Shown here in pieces: positions 1-10,179 of a stretch of DNA of 64,000 bases. The stretch lies in NCBI RefSeq assembly GCF_004027225.2, contig NC_044277.2, positions 30,596,495 to 30,660,494 of the forward strand. The letters run 5' to 3'. The stretch comes from Strigops habroptila (taxonomy: Eukaryota; Chordata; Aves; Psittaciformes; Psittacidae). Position numbers and translations under genes: made by a program. Each line of letters opens with the position of its first letter. Position 1 is the first letter of the stretch. The notes beneath the pieces were generated by a model, which was given only the letters and a program-made list of their open reading frames with translations, made no database searches and had not been told where the DNA came from.

Positions 1-51
1 TCTTCACTATGTTTTTCAACAACAGTAAACATTTTTTGATATTATGTAAAT

Positions 52-614
52 TCATGCAGTGCTGCCTAGGATGATAAGTAAACAGTCTATGAGAATGTCC
101 TCCTCAGATCCCCTAGTGTTGACCAACCGGGTGGCTTTTGGTAAATGTGTATCCCAGTGTTTGAAAATCCCACCACCCATTGTTCTCAGTGTAGTTTTTA
201 ACAGCCCATTGTACTATTCGATTTTCCCAGAGGCTGGTGCATGGTAGGGGATGTGATATACCCACTCAATGCCATCTTTTTGGCCCAAGTGTGTATAAGG
301 TTGTTCCAGAAATGAGTCCCATTGTCTGACTCAATTCTTTCTGGGGTGCCGTGTCGCCACAAAACTTGTTTCTCAAGGCCCAGGATAGTGTTCCGGGCAG
401 TGGCGTGGGGCAGAGTGTATGTTTCCAGCCATCCGGTGGTTGCTTCCACCATGGTAAGCACATAGTGCTTGCCTTGGCAGGCCGGTGGGAGTGTGATACA
501 GTCAATCTGCCAGGCCTCCTCATACTTGTACTTCAGCCATCGTCCTCCATACCAGAGAGACTTTAACCATTTGGCTTGCTTAATTGCAGCACATGTTTCA
601 CATTCGTGAATAAC
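52..614 (-). pseudogene. pol: Endogenous retroviral pol remnant: integrase catalytic core, frameshifted
   Basis: The minus strand encodes the integrase DDE core. MLTMVEATTGWLETY, then HATARNTILGLEKQ and HGTPERIESDNGTHF (second catalytic Asp) lie at 461-290. The sequence then changes frame near 265-275, and the conserved Gly-Lys-Ile-Glu segment with the catalytic Glu lies in another frame at about 215-225, followed at once by a stop. The first catalytic Asp region falls in yet another frame near 500. Similarity fades near position 50. So the core is present but split over at least three frames; it cannot encode an integrase. Confidence 0.85.
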
Positions 615-1200
615 CTAGGCAATAGTGTCCATTGTTAAGTCAAACCCTCGATCATGAGCCCATCTATATATTGCATCTCTGCCTTGATTGCCTGAGGTGT
701 CATGGGCCCACCGGGCTAAAAATAATTCACCCTTAGGTTGCCAATCCAAGTCCATCTGACCCACTTCAATCTTAGCAGCTTTATCCACTTGCTGGTTGTT
801 CCGGTGTTCCTCAGTGGCCTGACTCTTGGGCGCATGAGCATCTACGTGGCGTACCTTCACCACCAGGTTCTGCACCCAGCCAGCGATATCTTGCCACAAT
901 GCAGCAGCCCAGATGGGTTTACTTCTGCATTGCCAGTTGCTCTGCTTCCATTGCTGCAACCACCCCCACAGGGCATTTGCCACCATCCATGAGTCAGTAT
1001 AAAGTACTGGCCATTTTTCTCGTTCAGCAATGTCCAAGGCCAGCTGGACAGCTTTCACCTCTGCAAACTGACTCGATTCACCCTCTCCTTCAGCAGTTTC
1101 TGCAACTTGTCGCAGGGGACTCCACACAGCTGCCTTCCACCTCTGAAGTTTCCCTCAGGATAGCTGGCACTCGGCCGTGGGGCAGTTTTACCCGGTAAAG
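615..1200 (-). pseudogene. pol: Endogenous retroviral pol remnant: RNase H and integrase N-terminal zinc-binding part
   Basis: The minus-strand frame from about 1200 to 615 encodes an RNase H domain. The visible marks are SSQFAEVKAVQLAL (the Glu helix), LYTDSWMVANALWGW (the catalytic Asp segment) and VRHVDAHAP before a terminal helix. It runs on into the integrase N-terminal region (ARWAHDTSGNQG ... RWAHDRG, the His pair of the HHCC zinc site), where a TAG stop at 615-617 ends it; the Cys pair lies just after the stop. The upstream RT is gone. Family knowledge: these are the C-terminal parts of retroviral Pol. Loss of RT and the stop make it non-functional. Confidence 0.88.
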
Positions 1201-1207
1201 CGAATGA

Positions 1208-1940
1208 TTAGAGGTCTTGGGGCCGAGAAGTCACCTCTTCATCCTCTTCCTCTGATTCACGTAGTAGTAACTCTTGTTCAGATCCTGTTCCATGTAGTAA
1301 TTGCATTGGGACTTCATCTTTCTTCACTGCAGGGGTTGCTGTTTGTGCCTCTCGTTTGCTTTTGCTTACAGGGGCAACAGATATTGTCACAAATTGGCCA
1401 TTTGGTTTAGCTGCAGTGTTTGTCACTGTGGTTGGAGTGGCTGCAGTGTCTACCACTAGGATTGGAGTGGCTGCAGCATCTGCCACTAAGGTTGGAGTGG
1501 CTGCAATGCCTGTTGCTGGGTTTGATGCAGCTGTTGTGCTTGGGGGTTGAGTAGCACCAACATCTGCGTTGTCTGTTGCTGTCGGGGTTTGAGTAGCTGC
1601 TGTGCTTGTCACTGGGGTTGATGTAGCTGCTGTATTTGAACTTGAAGTAGTTGCGTTGTCTGTTGTGGTCAGGGTTTGAGTAGCTGTTGTGCTTGTCACT
1701 GGGGTTGATGTAGCTGCTGTACTTGGAGTAGCTGTGTTGCCTGTTGTGGTCAGGGTTTGAGTAGCTGCTGTGCTTGTCACTGGGGTTGGTGCAGCTGCAT
1801 TGTCTATTGCTTTGCCATCAGATCCAGAGACATTTTTTTCCCTTTTTTATACCATACAAAACTACTGCTGCTAGTTGACGTAGCTGTGTTGTTTATTGCG
1901 TTGCCATCAGATCCAGAGACATTTTTTTTCCCTTTTTTTA
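1208..1940 (-). pseudogene. Gag-like N-terminal region, Ala/Thr-rich tandem repeats
   Basis: A minus-strand frame open from at least 1780 to 1208 (190 codons) encodes a low-complexity Thr/Ala/Ser/Pro protein. Units of about 27-29 residues start with TSTAATQT-like segments and grade into 10-residue units of the AATPTxVAD type. It ends in a basic patch (SKSKREAQ) and an acidic run (ESEEEDEEV). The frame continues upstream through Lys-rich sequence but is broken by a homopolymer length change in a duplicated 89-bp unit. Its place between an LTR and pol makes it the N-terminal part of gag; that is inference from position plus general resemblance to avian ERV gag leaders. It stops at a stop codon at 1208, next to the deletion junction with RNase H. 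Confidence 0.55.
1430..1525 (-). repeat. 30-bp tandem repeat inside the gag-like region
   Basis: On the plus strand about three to four copies of a unit like GTTGGAGTGGCTGCAGTGTC plus ten further bases follow each other. They translate on the minus strand as 10-residue Ala/Thr/Pro/Val units. Copies differ by a few bases. Longer, related repeats of roughly 80-90 bp continue from 1530 to 1800. Confidence 0.75.
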
Positions 1941-1965
1941 TACCATACAAAACTACTGCTGCTAC
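1808..1965 (-). repeat. Tandem duplication of ~89 bp between LTR and gag-like region
   Basis: The block beginning GCCATCAGATCCAGAGACAT, then a T run, CCC and ATACCATACAAAACTACTG, occurs at 1814 and again at 1903. The T runs differ in length by one or two bases between copies, which changes the minus-strand reading frame. Each copy holds a minus-strand ATG in a Lys-rich context that could be an old gag start. Confidence 0.85.
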
Positions 1966-2338
1966 CACCAATAACAATAACGATAAGGAAAATAACAAGG
2001 GGAGAGGATACAATTGCTCACCACTGGCCGACTGACACCCAGCCCGACCCGAGCAGTGATCTGGGCCTTCTGGGTAACTCCCCCTGGTTTACATACTGGG
2101 CATGACATGCCCTTTGGCTAGTTTGGGTCAGGTGTCCTGTCTCTGCTTTCTCCTGGCTTCCCCTCCTCCCTGGCAAAACATGAAACTGAGAAAATCCTTG
2201 GTCAGAGTAAACATTGCTTATCAACAACTAAAAACATCGGTGTTATCAGCGTTGTTCCCAGGCTGAAAGTTAAAAAGCACAGCACTGCACCAGCTACTAA
2301 GAAGGAGAAAAATGACTGCTATAGCTGAGCCCAGGACA
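1943..2338 (-). mobile_element. 5' LTR portion of the endogenous retrovirus (LTR family A)
   Basis: On the minus strand it begins with TGTCCTGG at 2338 and aligns by eye with the solo LTR at 60193-60761 as far as about 1943. That part covers U3 and the region around the TATA box. The TATA position (minus strand, 2088-2095) reads TATGTAAA, a decayed form of the TATATAAA seen in the other two copies. The last ~170 bp of the LTR present in the 60-kb copy is absent here, where gag-like repeat sequence follows directly. This suggests a deletion across the LTR/leader junction. Confidence 0.8.
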
Positions 2339-2703
2339 GAGAATCAAGTGGTGAGAAAGACCAGTGAAGTCCATAACAGATGCTGAGCCACAAGGAGGTC
2401 AGAAGTGGTAGGAGAGGAACTACAATCCAGGCAGGAACATGGGACAGGGTCTTAATTCCAAACCAATGCCCTATAAGCCTGTAGCTTTTCCCCAGGACAG
2501 GCCCTGGGAAACAGGAAAAATGAAACATATAAAATACAGCTTGGCAGACTATGGGTTTTCTGAGGTTTTCAAGGCTTCTGTGAAAGAATTAGGAGCCAAA
2601 CAGAAGTACTCTAATTTTTAATAGTAGCAGGTGAAGAGAAGGCAAAAACAAAATATAATGACAAGTTGCTAGAAGGCTTACCAGTGTGTGAACTAGGAAT
2701 TAT
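2339..2703. other. No gene seen; flank of the provirus
   Basis: Moderately GC sequence next to the LTR start. I see no repeat family or coding signal that I can name. No target-site duplicate can be tested because the far end of the provirus is not recognisable. Confidence 0.4.
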
Positions 2704-2813
2704 TATAGAATCATAAAATCATAGAGTCATTTTGGTTCATTTATAGAATCATTTCTTAAGACCCTTAAGATCATGGAGTACAACCGTTAATCTAAGACTT
2801 CCAAGTCCACCAG
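2704..2813 (-). mobile_element. CR1 LINE 3'-end fragment
   Basis: The plus strand begins with degenerate TAGAATCATAAAATCATAGA tail octamers and continues with AAGATCATGGAGTACAACCG and CCAAGTCCACCA, the complement of a CR1 3' UTR. It is short and diverged, hence old. Confidence 0.75.
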
Positions 2814-3306
2814 ACTTGTTAACTTGGCAAATCCACATGCAAATCTTCACACATAAAAAAATTCACCAGGGAAATCTATGATACAACTATTTGTCCTACC
2901 TCGGTGAAAAATAATAAAGACCCACAGTTTGGTTAGATATTTGGCAGGACCCAGGCGATGTCAGACCTCTAGCTTAGCTCTGTGAAAGGAATAAAATGCC
3001 TTTGGATGATGGGCAACAGGCTTCCTAATGCTTTGCTCAAACAGGCCTGAAACAAACCAAAAGTTTGCAGTATTCTTTTACTATTAGACAAAGGATGTTA
3101 CATTTGTTTGTGTAGCATATACATGGTGGTTGTTTTTTTAATATATCCTATGGGTGACGACAGAAATCATACCGGAGCCTACTATTTAACTCCATATCAT
3201 ATATCTACAACTTTCTTATCCCTGTGTTCAATTCAATCCGTCCAGAATGGTCTAACAGCAAAGTGAAATGACAAGTAATGCTAAGTAGCTAATATCAATC
3301 AACTAT
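2814..3306. other. No gene seen
   Basis: AT-rich sequence between two CR1 relics; no coding or structured element recognised. Confidence 0.4.
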
Positions 3307-3452
3307 CCCATCCCTGGAAGTGTTCAAGGCCAGGCTGGATGGGGCTTTGAGTAACCTGGTCTACTAGAATGTGCCCCTTCCCATGGCAGGGGGTTTGGAA
3401 CTAGATGATCTTTAAGGTCTCTTCCAACTTTAACCATTCTACTATTCTATGG
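3307..3452 (+). mobile_element. CR1 LINE 3'-end fragment
   Basis: Starts in the last ORF2 codons (ATCCCTGGAAGTGTTCAAGG), passes the CCCATGGCAGGGGG hairpin region and GGAACTAGATGATCTTTAAGG, and ends in degenerate octamers (CATTCTACTATTCTATGG). It keeps only the last ~145 bp of a CR1. Confidence 0.85.
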
Positions 3453-4017
3453 ACTATTTTTGTCCTTCTAGTATGTTAACAAAAAAGTCTTTACTAGTAT
3501 TGTTAATGACTTCAAATCAGGGTAATGTTCAAATGTGGTATGGAGTTTTGTACTTTTCATTCCTAAAAAAAAACTTAGTATGGTGATAAATATTTAGCAG
3601 ACAGTTAGAAAACTGTCCTTCAAAAAGGCAAAAATGCTGATGTTCAGCTGGTATATCACAGCTATGAGAAACAAAAACTCCCATTTCATACTCAGTTCTG
3701 AATTAAGAGAACATCAGAAGATGGATGTCATTACTTCTTATAGGTACCACTCACCCACTCAAGATTACATTACTCCCACCTCTTTCAGCTTTTGCAATCA
3801 TATATAAAATACCTGACAGGAATATAAAAAAAAAATGGTCTCCAGGGTCAGACCATCAAGACCAGTTTTCTATCTCCAACAGAGATAATAGGAGAAGCTA
3901 TACAGGAGAATGCACGAGACCGGACACTTTCTGCATCCACAATTACTGTGTTAGAGGTGTAAGCACATCTCTGCTCAGTGCTTGTAGTATCTATTTATGA
4001 ACCTGTTGTATATGTAT
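3453..4017. other. No gene seen
   Basis: AT-rich DNA. A 91-codon frame at 3725-4000 has no recognisable domain and its composition follows the surrounding DNA. Confidence 0.4.
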
Positions 4018-4412
4018 TAGTCTTAATCCCTTTTTGAACTGACTGATATTCTCTGCCTCTAAACAGTCCCATGGCAGCAAATCCCAGAAGTTTCCTAATT
4101 CCTTTTAACTGTTTTAAACAGACCACCTTCTAGTTTCATTGAGCGGTTTCTACTTGTAATGCATGATTTAATGAATAACAGTCTTCATTCAGTTTATTCA
4201 CTACTTCTATAGTTGTATAAACCTCAGTTATAACTATCACCCCCTAGTCTTCTGTCCAAACTGAAGAACCAAGACTTTTTAGTCTCTTTTCCTAAGGTAG
4301 ATGCTCCATCCCCTTAATCATTTTAGCTGCCCTTCCATGTACTTTCTCTAATTCCACAATATTTTTCTTGAAACAGAGGCCAGAACTGTACACAACACTG
4401 TCTGACCTATAG
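4018..4412 (-). mobile_element. Ancient CR1/L3-like LINE fragment
   Basis: On the plus strand, phrases such as CCATGGCAGCAAATCCCAGAAG, CCTTAATCATTTTAGCTGCCC and GAACTGTACACAACACT match the complement of the CR1 ORF2 C-terminal and 3' region. In the young copies here the equivalent is the AGAACTGTACACAGTACTCC phrase at 14251-14270. It is strongly diverged, with no frame left open. Confidence 0.65.
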
Positions 4413-4448
4413 CTTTAAAGTGTTTTCTTTTATAAAGATTGCTTCCAG

Positions 4449-4472
4449 AAAAAAAAAAAAAAAAAAAAAAAA
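4449..4472 (+). repeat. Poly-A run, 24 A
   Basis: An uninterrupted run of 24 A residues. No retrotransposed coding sequence is visible upstream, so I treat it as a simple repeat and not as a retrogene tail. Confidence 0.9.
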
Positions 4473-7229
4473 CAAACCAAAAAATCACCCCAGGAAATTC
4501 TTAGAAATAAAAACATTTTTCAGTACTTCATTTTTTAAAATGCTTTGCTGTCATTTTCCTCTCCATCTTTAGAAATAACTCAAAAAGGCTTTACTCATTG
4601 GTGATCACTTATACAGGAATTTCTGTGAGGTAGACCAAAGTCTCTTTGTACTCAAAATTCCAGACCTTGTTTAATTGCTTGTTATACAGAGATGGAATCA
4701 TGTTAAGAATTTTGACTTGCAGCACTCATTTACCATACTGAGATTAACATATCCCACTCCACAATGCCTGATGTGACATTTGTAAGTGAAAAAAAAAACA
4801 AAAGGAAGAAGTTGCTTTTTCGTCTTTCAAACATCACTCCTGAAATATGAAGATAGAGATTTAATACTCTTCTTTGGTAATGAACTTTTGCTAAGATGTC
4901 CCAGTAAAAATTCTGTCAGTTAATTTAGAAGAAATGGAATCTCCTGTTGGAGCTGTTTGCATGCTCTACATTATAAAATGTACCACTGAGACAAAGAAGA
5001 GAGCTAGAAGTTCAGTTCCATTAAGTCAAACTTGGGCTTCATAACCCTGAGGACTATTCAGCCACTGGGCTATAGGGTAAAAGAAAACTATACCTGTAGC
5101 AAGTTATATATCAAATATTGAAGAATGGAAAGTATTTGGTGAATTCAGACCAACTCCATTGATAGCTGAGAGTTGCATTTTTTGGCTGGTGAATTATTGC
5201 TTAATGCCTTTCTCAGGTCTAATGATTCCCTTCCAGAAGGTTAAACTGCTGTTAGAAACATGGTGAAATGTCTATCTTTTGATACCTTCCAAGCCAAAAT
5301 AAAGCTTTACAATGAACTGAATTTTAGAAATATGCCAGATATATGCAGAGAGAAAAGAATGCCAGACCAATTGATTTCTTGGCTGCTTAGAGCAAGAAAG
5401 AAACAGGCTGAGGCAAAAGAAATGGAAGAAAGAAAAATGCAGAAGGAAAAAGGCTGGGATGGAGCGAACAGGGAGATCTTCAGCACATTGACATATAAAA
5501 GCTGAAATACAGCCCAGGATTCCCTAATATGCTTCACATCCTTTCTGATTTAAAAAATATTTGTGAAATCTAGGGTGTAAGTGGTCATATACCCCAATAC
5601 TATAGAGCCAAGTACCACTGTACTGGTCAATCCATATAAAATTTCCTATTTATATTATTCTAAAGCATCACTTGCTGAAAAGTTTCATTAGACTTAAAGA
5701 TTCTAATCCTGCTAACATTGTTCAGAGGAGTTTTAGTAAGGTTCTAGCTTTCTTTGGTCATATGTTGCTGCTTTAATACTTAGGGAATTGTATGAAAAAC
5801 CTATGACAAAAGACTATCAAGTCAAACAGTCTGAGGCTAAGAAATGCAGGAACTAGATTTGGCTGTGAAATGTTAATCTGCCTGTATGTGCATTTTCACA
5901 GCCTCTGAGTACATGATTAACTTCCTCACAGGACCTTTGCCAGCCTATTCCATGATCAGTATTGAACCTTTGCAGTGACTTAGTCCCTTTGAATGTAGGA
6001 GTCTTTCTAGCATCTTATATGAAATTAAAATACAAAGTATAAAAGAATTCTGATCTGTATGAATTTAAATCCCATCTGAGAGAAAAAAATCTCAAGAATA
6101 ATTAAAGACTAATTATAAGCTTTTAAAAGATTATATTCATATATTCTTAGGCAAAATGTAAAAACTGTTACTAGCCATTACTAAAATACTGAATTCAGAG
6201 GCAGACAGAGCTTCAGTCACCACAGAAGGCTACATAGTCAGTGATACAACTGTACCATGTAATTCTGCAACATGCGGTCCTATAATTACCATGCCAAAAT
6301 TTATTAGCATAAGAGATAAGAATTGGTTTTGATTAAACTCTTAGGTGTTCAAACTGTAATAGAAAACCACCTTGTGATAATTCAATTTACATGTAGCAAG
6401 ATCTGAGAAAAGCCAAATCGTTGATAAAAAGAGTGAACTTTTACATTAAAGTGGTAGCTTCACTTTTGATATTTTAACATTAGAATACTCTATAACTTCC
6501 ATTGCCGTCTGCCTGGCTCCTGTCTTTACAATGATTCAGTATACTGGTAAAGCTGAGTGAATACAAATAGAAACATCTGCTAGGAAACATGATGAAGATT
6601 GATCATAGAAAGAAGGAGTAAAGTGGGCTAAGAAAGTGAGGAAACACTTTGCAAGCATTGACGAAAGAAATACTAAACAGGAAGGATTTATTTTCTTCCT
6701 TCTAATGGGAAATGTACAATATAAACTGTATTCTGAATTAGTTTTTCTGGGACAAATAGTAGTGATGAGAATGTGAGTCTTCCATTTAAACCTTTCAGAA
6801 TTAGTATTTCCATGAATTGATAAAAATATTACTTAATTTAACGTTTGAATCTGCAAGGTGCTAAGCACTATGATCATCAGAGCACTTACATGCATAGGTA
6901 ATTTTAAGCATATGAGTAGCCCACATGAAACCATCATCATGGTTTTCATAAGCATATGATGAATGACATTATTGAATCCAGACAAGGATATTCAGAATCT
7001 TGTACAATCAAGTTAAGGGCTTCACATGAAGTGAAAAGACACTGAAGACACCCTGAAGAGTTTATAACTGTCATTTAAGGAATATTAATGTTTTTATTCT
7101 AAACATTCTCCATGAATGTCTGTGAGCACATTTTCTTCAATATATCTTCATCTTTTGTTACTAATTCTTCGGTTACTTTAGTGCTGTTATACATCTAATT
7201 TGCTTTATTTTTTATAGACCCATAAAGAA
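4473..7229. other. AT-rich DNA, no supported gene
   Basis: Unique-looking sequence. The longest ATG frame is 81 codons at 5260-5505 (+). It is charged and rich in Lys/Glu near the C-terminus (ARKKQAEAKEMEERKMQKEK), without a recognised family, Kozak context or splice signals that would support it. Confidence 0.5.
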
Positions 7230-7400
7230 AAGCAGTTGGGCTTTGTGGGAGTGGGGAGAGAGAAGGGGGAGCAGAGGAGGAGAGGGGCTGGTGGTGATAA
7301 AATGTAATTCCTCTGAACACCTGCTGAGTTTAATTGCACTACAGCTGATGCTGATTGTAAGTGGGTAAGGGAGGAGTAAGGAGGGGGGGGTGGGTTACTG
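7230..7400. promoter_or_regulatory. G-rich patch with homeobox and E-box type motifs (candidate only)
   Basis: A purine/G-rich stretch, with G runs at 7238, 7247, 7253, 7265 and an eight-G run at 7383-7390, flanks a less biased core. The core has TAATTG (7331-7336) next to CAGCTG (7342-7347). This stands out from the AT-rich surroundings and from the repeats. A regulatory role is conjecture. Confidence 0.2.
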
Positions 7401-10179
7401 ACTGATTGGCTGTCGTTACATCGAGTTTTGTTGTCTTTTTTTTCCCCTTTTCAGTATTATTCTTACAAGTTAAAAGAGACTCTGAGTCTAAGGGATTAGG
7501 GACCTAAACCAAAGAGGATTCTTATGATCTGTGAGCAGAATAAGATGTGGTGTTTCCTGGATGAAGACATCTGAAGAGAGCATATGTGAACCTCAAGAGC
7601 AAGACTGATGATCCCAACAGTCAAATTGCCACAGTATGCAGCATTCACTAGAATGAAAGGTTTATAGGTGAGATATTTAAAGAGGTCACCACGCCCAGAG
7701 CATGTGCGTCTGCAATGAAATAGAAGACAGTGCTTAAGATGAAGGAACTATGGTCATTCCCAAGAGATAGCAAACCATGCAGAGAAATTTTTAAGCAGGT
7801 TGTCATTCTGCAAGAACTTGAAGATAACAAAGTATGGTGGGTTTAAAAAGTACAGCATCAAGGCACTGTGGAACAAACCTCTGTTCACAAAATTGATAGA
7901 AATGGGTGCTGAAAAATGGACTGCTGTAATCTGATAATTGCTGGGGACAAGCTGCTTTGATATAGAGAAGTATAAAGCACATAGCTGTGATTTAAAGACT
8001 TTATTTTAGAATATGTCAGAAGAGGTGACAGAACATTACAGTTTGGTAATTCCCTTGGGAAACAGAACAAAACAAACTCCAAAACAACCCACATCAACAA
8101 ATTTGGGGTTAGCTTGTAAGCAGCTGCAAAGGTAAAAATGAGATCTAAAGTAGCAGGAAAACAGATTGACAGGTATACTTCAGGACTCTGGAATTTTTAC
8201 AGAACATGAATGTTAATAATGATGTTAAAAAAGCTTTGTAAAAGATTAGGAAGTTATCATTCAGTGATAAATGTGGCATGCAGAATTTGATTTAAATTTG
8301 GAACATGAAAATGCAGGATTTATTTTCAGAACTATAGTAGGTAAAACATTAGTTAGACATATCAGTTCAATTTTTACAAATGAAATTACTTCATATATAT
8401 TTTTCACTACCTAAATAACAAGCTATGTTTAAAATAAATCCTTTTCAGGAAATGATTACTGAAATAAAAATTATGTAGATGATTTAAGTGTGTATTAGGT
8501 TCAATATTGGCTTAATTTTAAGTGCTTATGAAATAAGGTCAGTAAAAACATTCAAGCTGGGTGGATACAAATGGTTGTGGTGCATCACAATGAGAAAGCA
8601 CATAAGCACACTGACATGTAATATTCCTAACTAATAACAGAATAAAAAGGGACACAGGAAAAGATGGGGTAATGTATGCCGGAGTTAAGAAGCTGCAAAC
8701 AACACCTACAATCCTGGATGAAGAGTGACCTAGAGCTGGTGTTCTCACCGCTGGAAAAATTTACAGAAAAGAGAGGGAGACCTTTGCTTCCTGTTAAGCA
8801 GCCAGAAAAGACAGAGAGGAAGGAACTACTTAGCTGTTACGTTTTGCTCTCTAAAATTCATCCTACCAGATACATCAATATCTAGCTGACCTTTGTGACA
8901 AAATCAGTCTCTCTCCATATGTTAACATGTATCCAGCAATATTTTTAGCAGGCTAAGATCTCGTTGGCTTTACTGAAGCCTTTTCAGTCTTAGTGCTTCC
9001 TTTCTGATTTGATTCACAAGTTTTCAGAAATAGTTTGAAGACATTTTCTCATAAATTGCTTTATAAAGGATGGGATTTCAAGAACGCAACTCTAGTTTCA
9101 TATACATGTATAACTAGAGCTACATAACACTGTTAATTAAAAAGCTAACACAATTTATTGCCCGCCCAATCACTCTATTAATTGTTTTTGTATTCATGTC
9201 CTGATTACAAGGTAGACAAGAGACAAAATGAAAAACTTTCTCATCAAGCGATTTTAAAATTAACAGATTAAAACTATTGAACAATTTCTAGCTCCATCTT
9301 CATGAAGGTTACCATTTCAAATATTACTTATCTGCTTTGCTTTGATAATAAAACAATAGGATTACTAAATCTTTAATTAATTTGATTTTTTCGTTAAAGT
9401 GTAATATTCTTATTGAGTTTATTATTTTCAATGTTTCAGGTTCTTCCACCTATTTTCACTTTGAATTCTGTGATTTCTTAACCTAATTTACTTTCTTTCT
9501 CCTTTCCATATAACAGCTCCGAACAGCCAGAATTTATATACATATACAATAGCAAATGAAAATGTTTTATTTCTCCTGTATTTAACTTTCTCAGGTTGTC
9601 AATTTGGGGTAAATATGGACTGCTAAACAAAAGGTTCAATTTCATATTTTTTTAATCCAATTATATAACTCTCAAGCATGTGAGCTTCCTGTTCAGGCTC
9701 AACATAGATTCAATTTATCTTTCTCTTTCCATGATCAGTATAATTATAGGTCTTTTAGGCATTGCTCTCCACTAAATCTCATTTTCAAGAGTCATTAGAA
9801 CCTAGCCCCACTAGACCATAACACAAAGTAAAACTTTCTTCTTTCCATAACATGCCATGTTTTCATGCTTTCTCCTTGCAAAAAATAATTCGGTAAAACA
9901 AAAGCTAACTGCGGAGCACTATTTCAAGAAAGGACTGAGAAAACCTTTTCTAATATTGGCAAAAAAATCCGCTGAGAACTCAATATCTAATCTAATTGTT
10001 CAAACAAATAAAGAAAAAATGAATGCTCAATGACTACATCTACTATTCTCCACCTGTCCACAAATCCAGACATGGAAAACAATCATATTGATCATGCATG
10101 AATTACTTTTGCTAAACCATGATAACTCTTCCTAGTCTCGTTCTCCTCCTTCATGTGCCCAGGATTATGTTACAAGAGG
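7401..10179. other. AT-rich DNA, no supported gene
   Basis: No repeat or coding signal recognised. Short frames of 60-71 codons at 7648-8885 look random. The last 27 bases (10153-10179) supply the start codon of the frame that runs into the CR1 element. Confidence 0.5.

Larger units (their letters stand above)
50..2338 (-). mobile_element. Defective avian endogenous retrovirus, internally deleted
   Basis: Read on the minus strand, this element runs from an LTR piece (2338 down to about 1943) through a gag-like Ala/Thr-rich repeat region into RNase H and then integrase remnants, ending near position 50. Protease and most or all of the reverse transcriptase are missing: gag-like sequence stops at about 1208 and RNase H-like sequence begins within a few bases. 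Several stops and frame changes break pol. The LTR matches the solo LTR at 60193-60761 and the fragment at 34682-35045. The solo copy has a candidate 5-bp target duplication, which fits an ERVL-like element, but the class is an inference. No right-hand LTR is in the window, so it is either truncated or continues to the left. Confidence 0.85.

Noticed and set aside
4449-4472. Poly-A as a retrogene tail
   Set aside because: No processed coding sequence or target duplication is visible upstream; better called a simple repeat.
5260-5505. 81-codon charged frame
   Set aside because: Lys/Glu-rich but unrecognised, short and without supporting signals.
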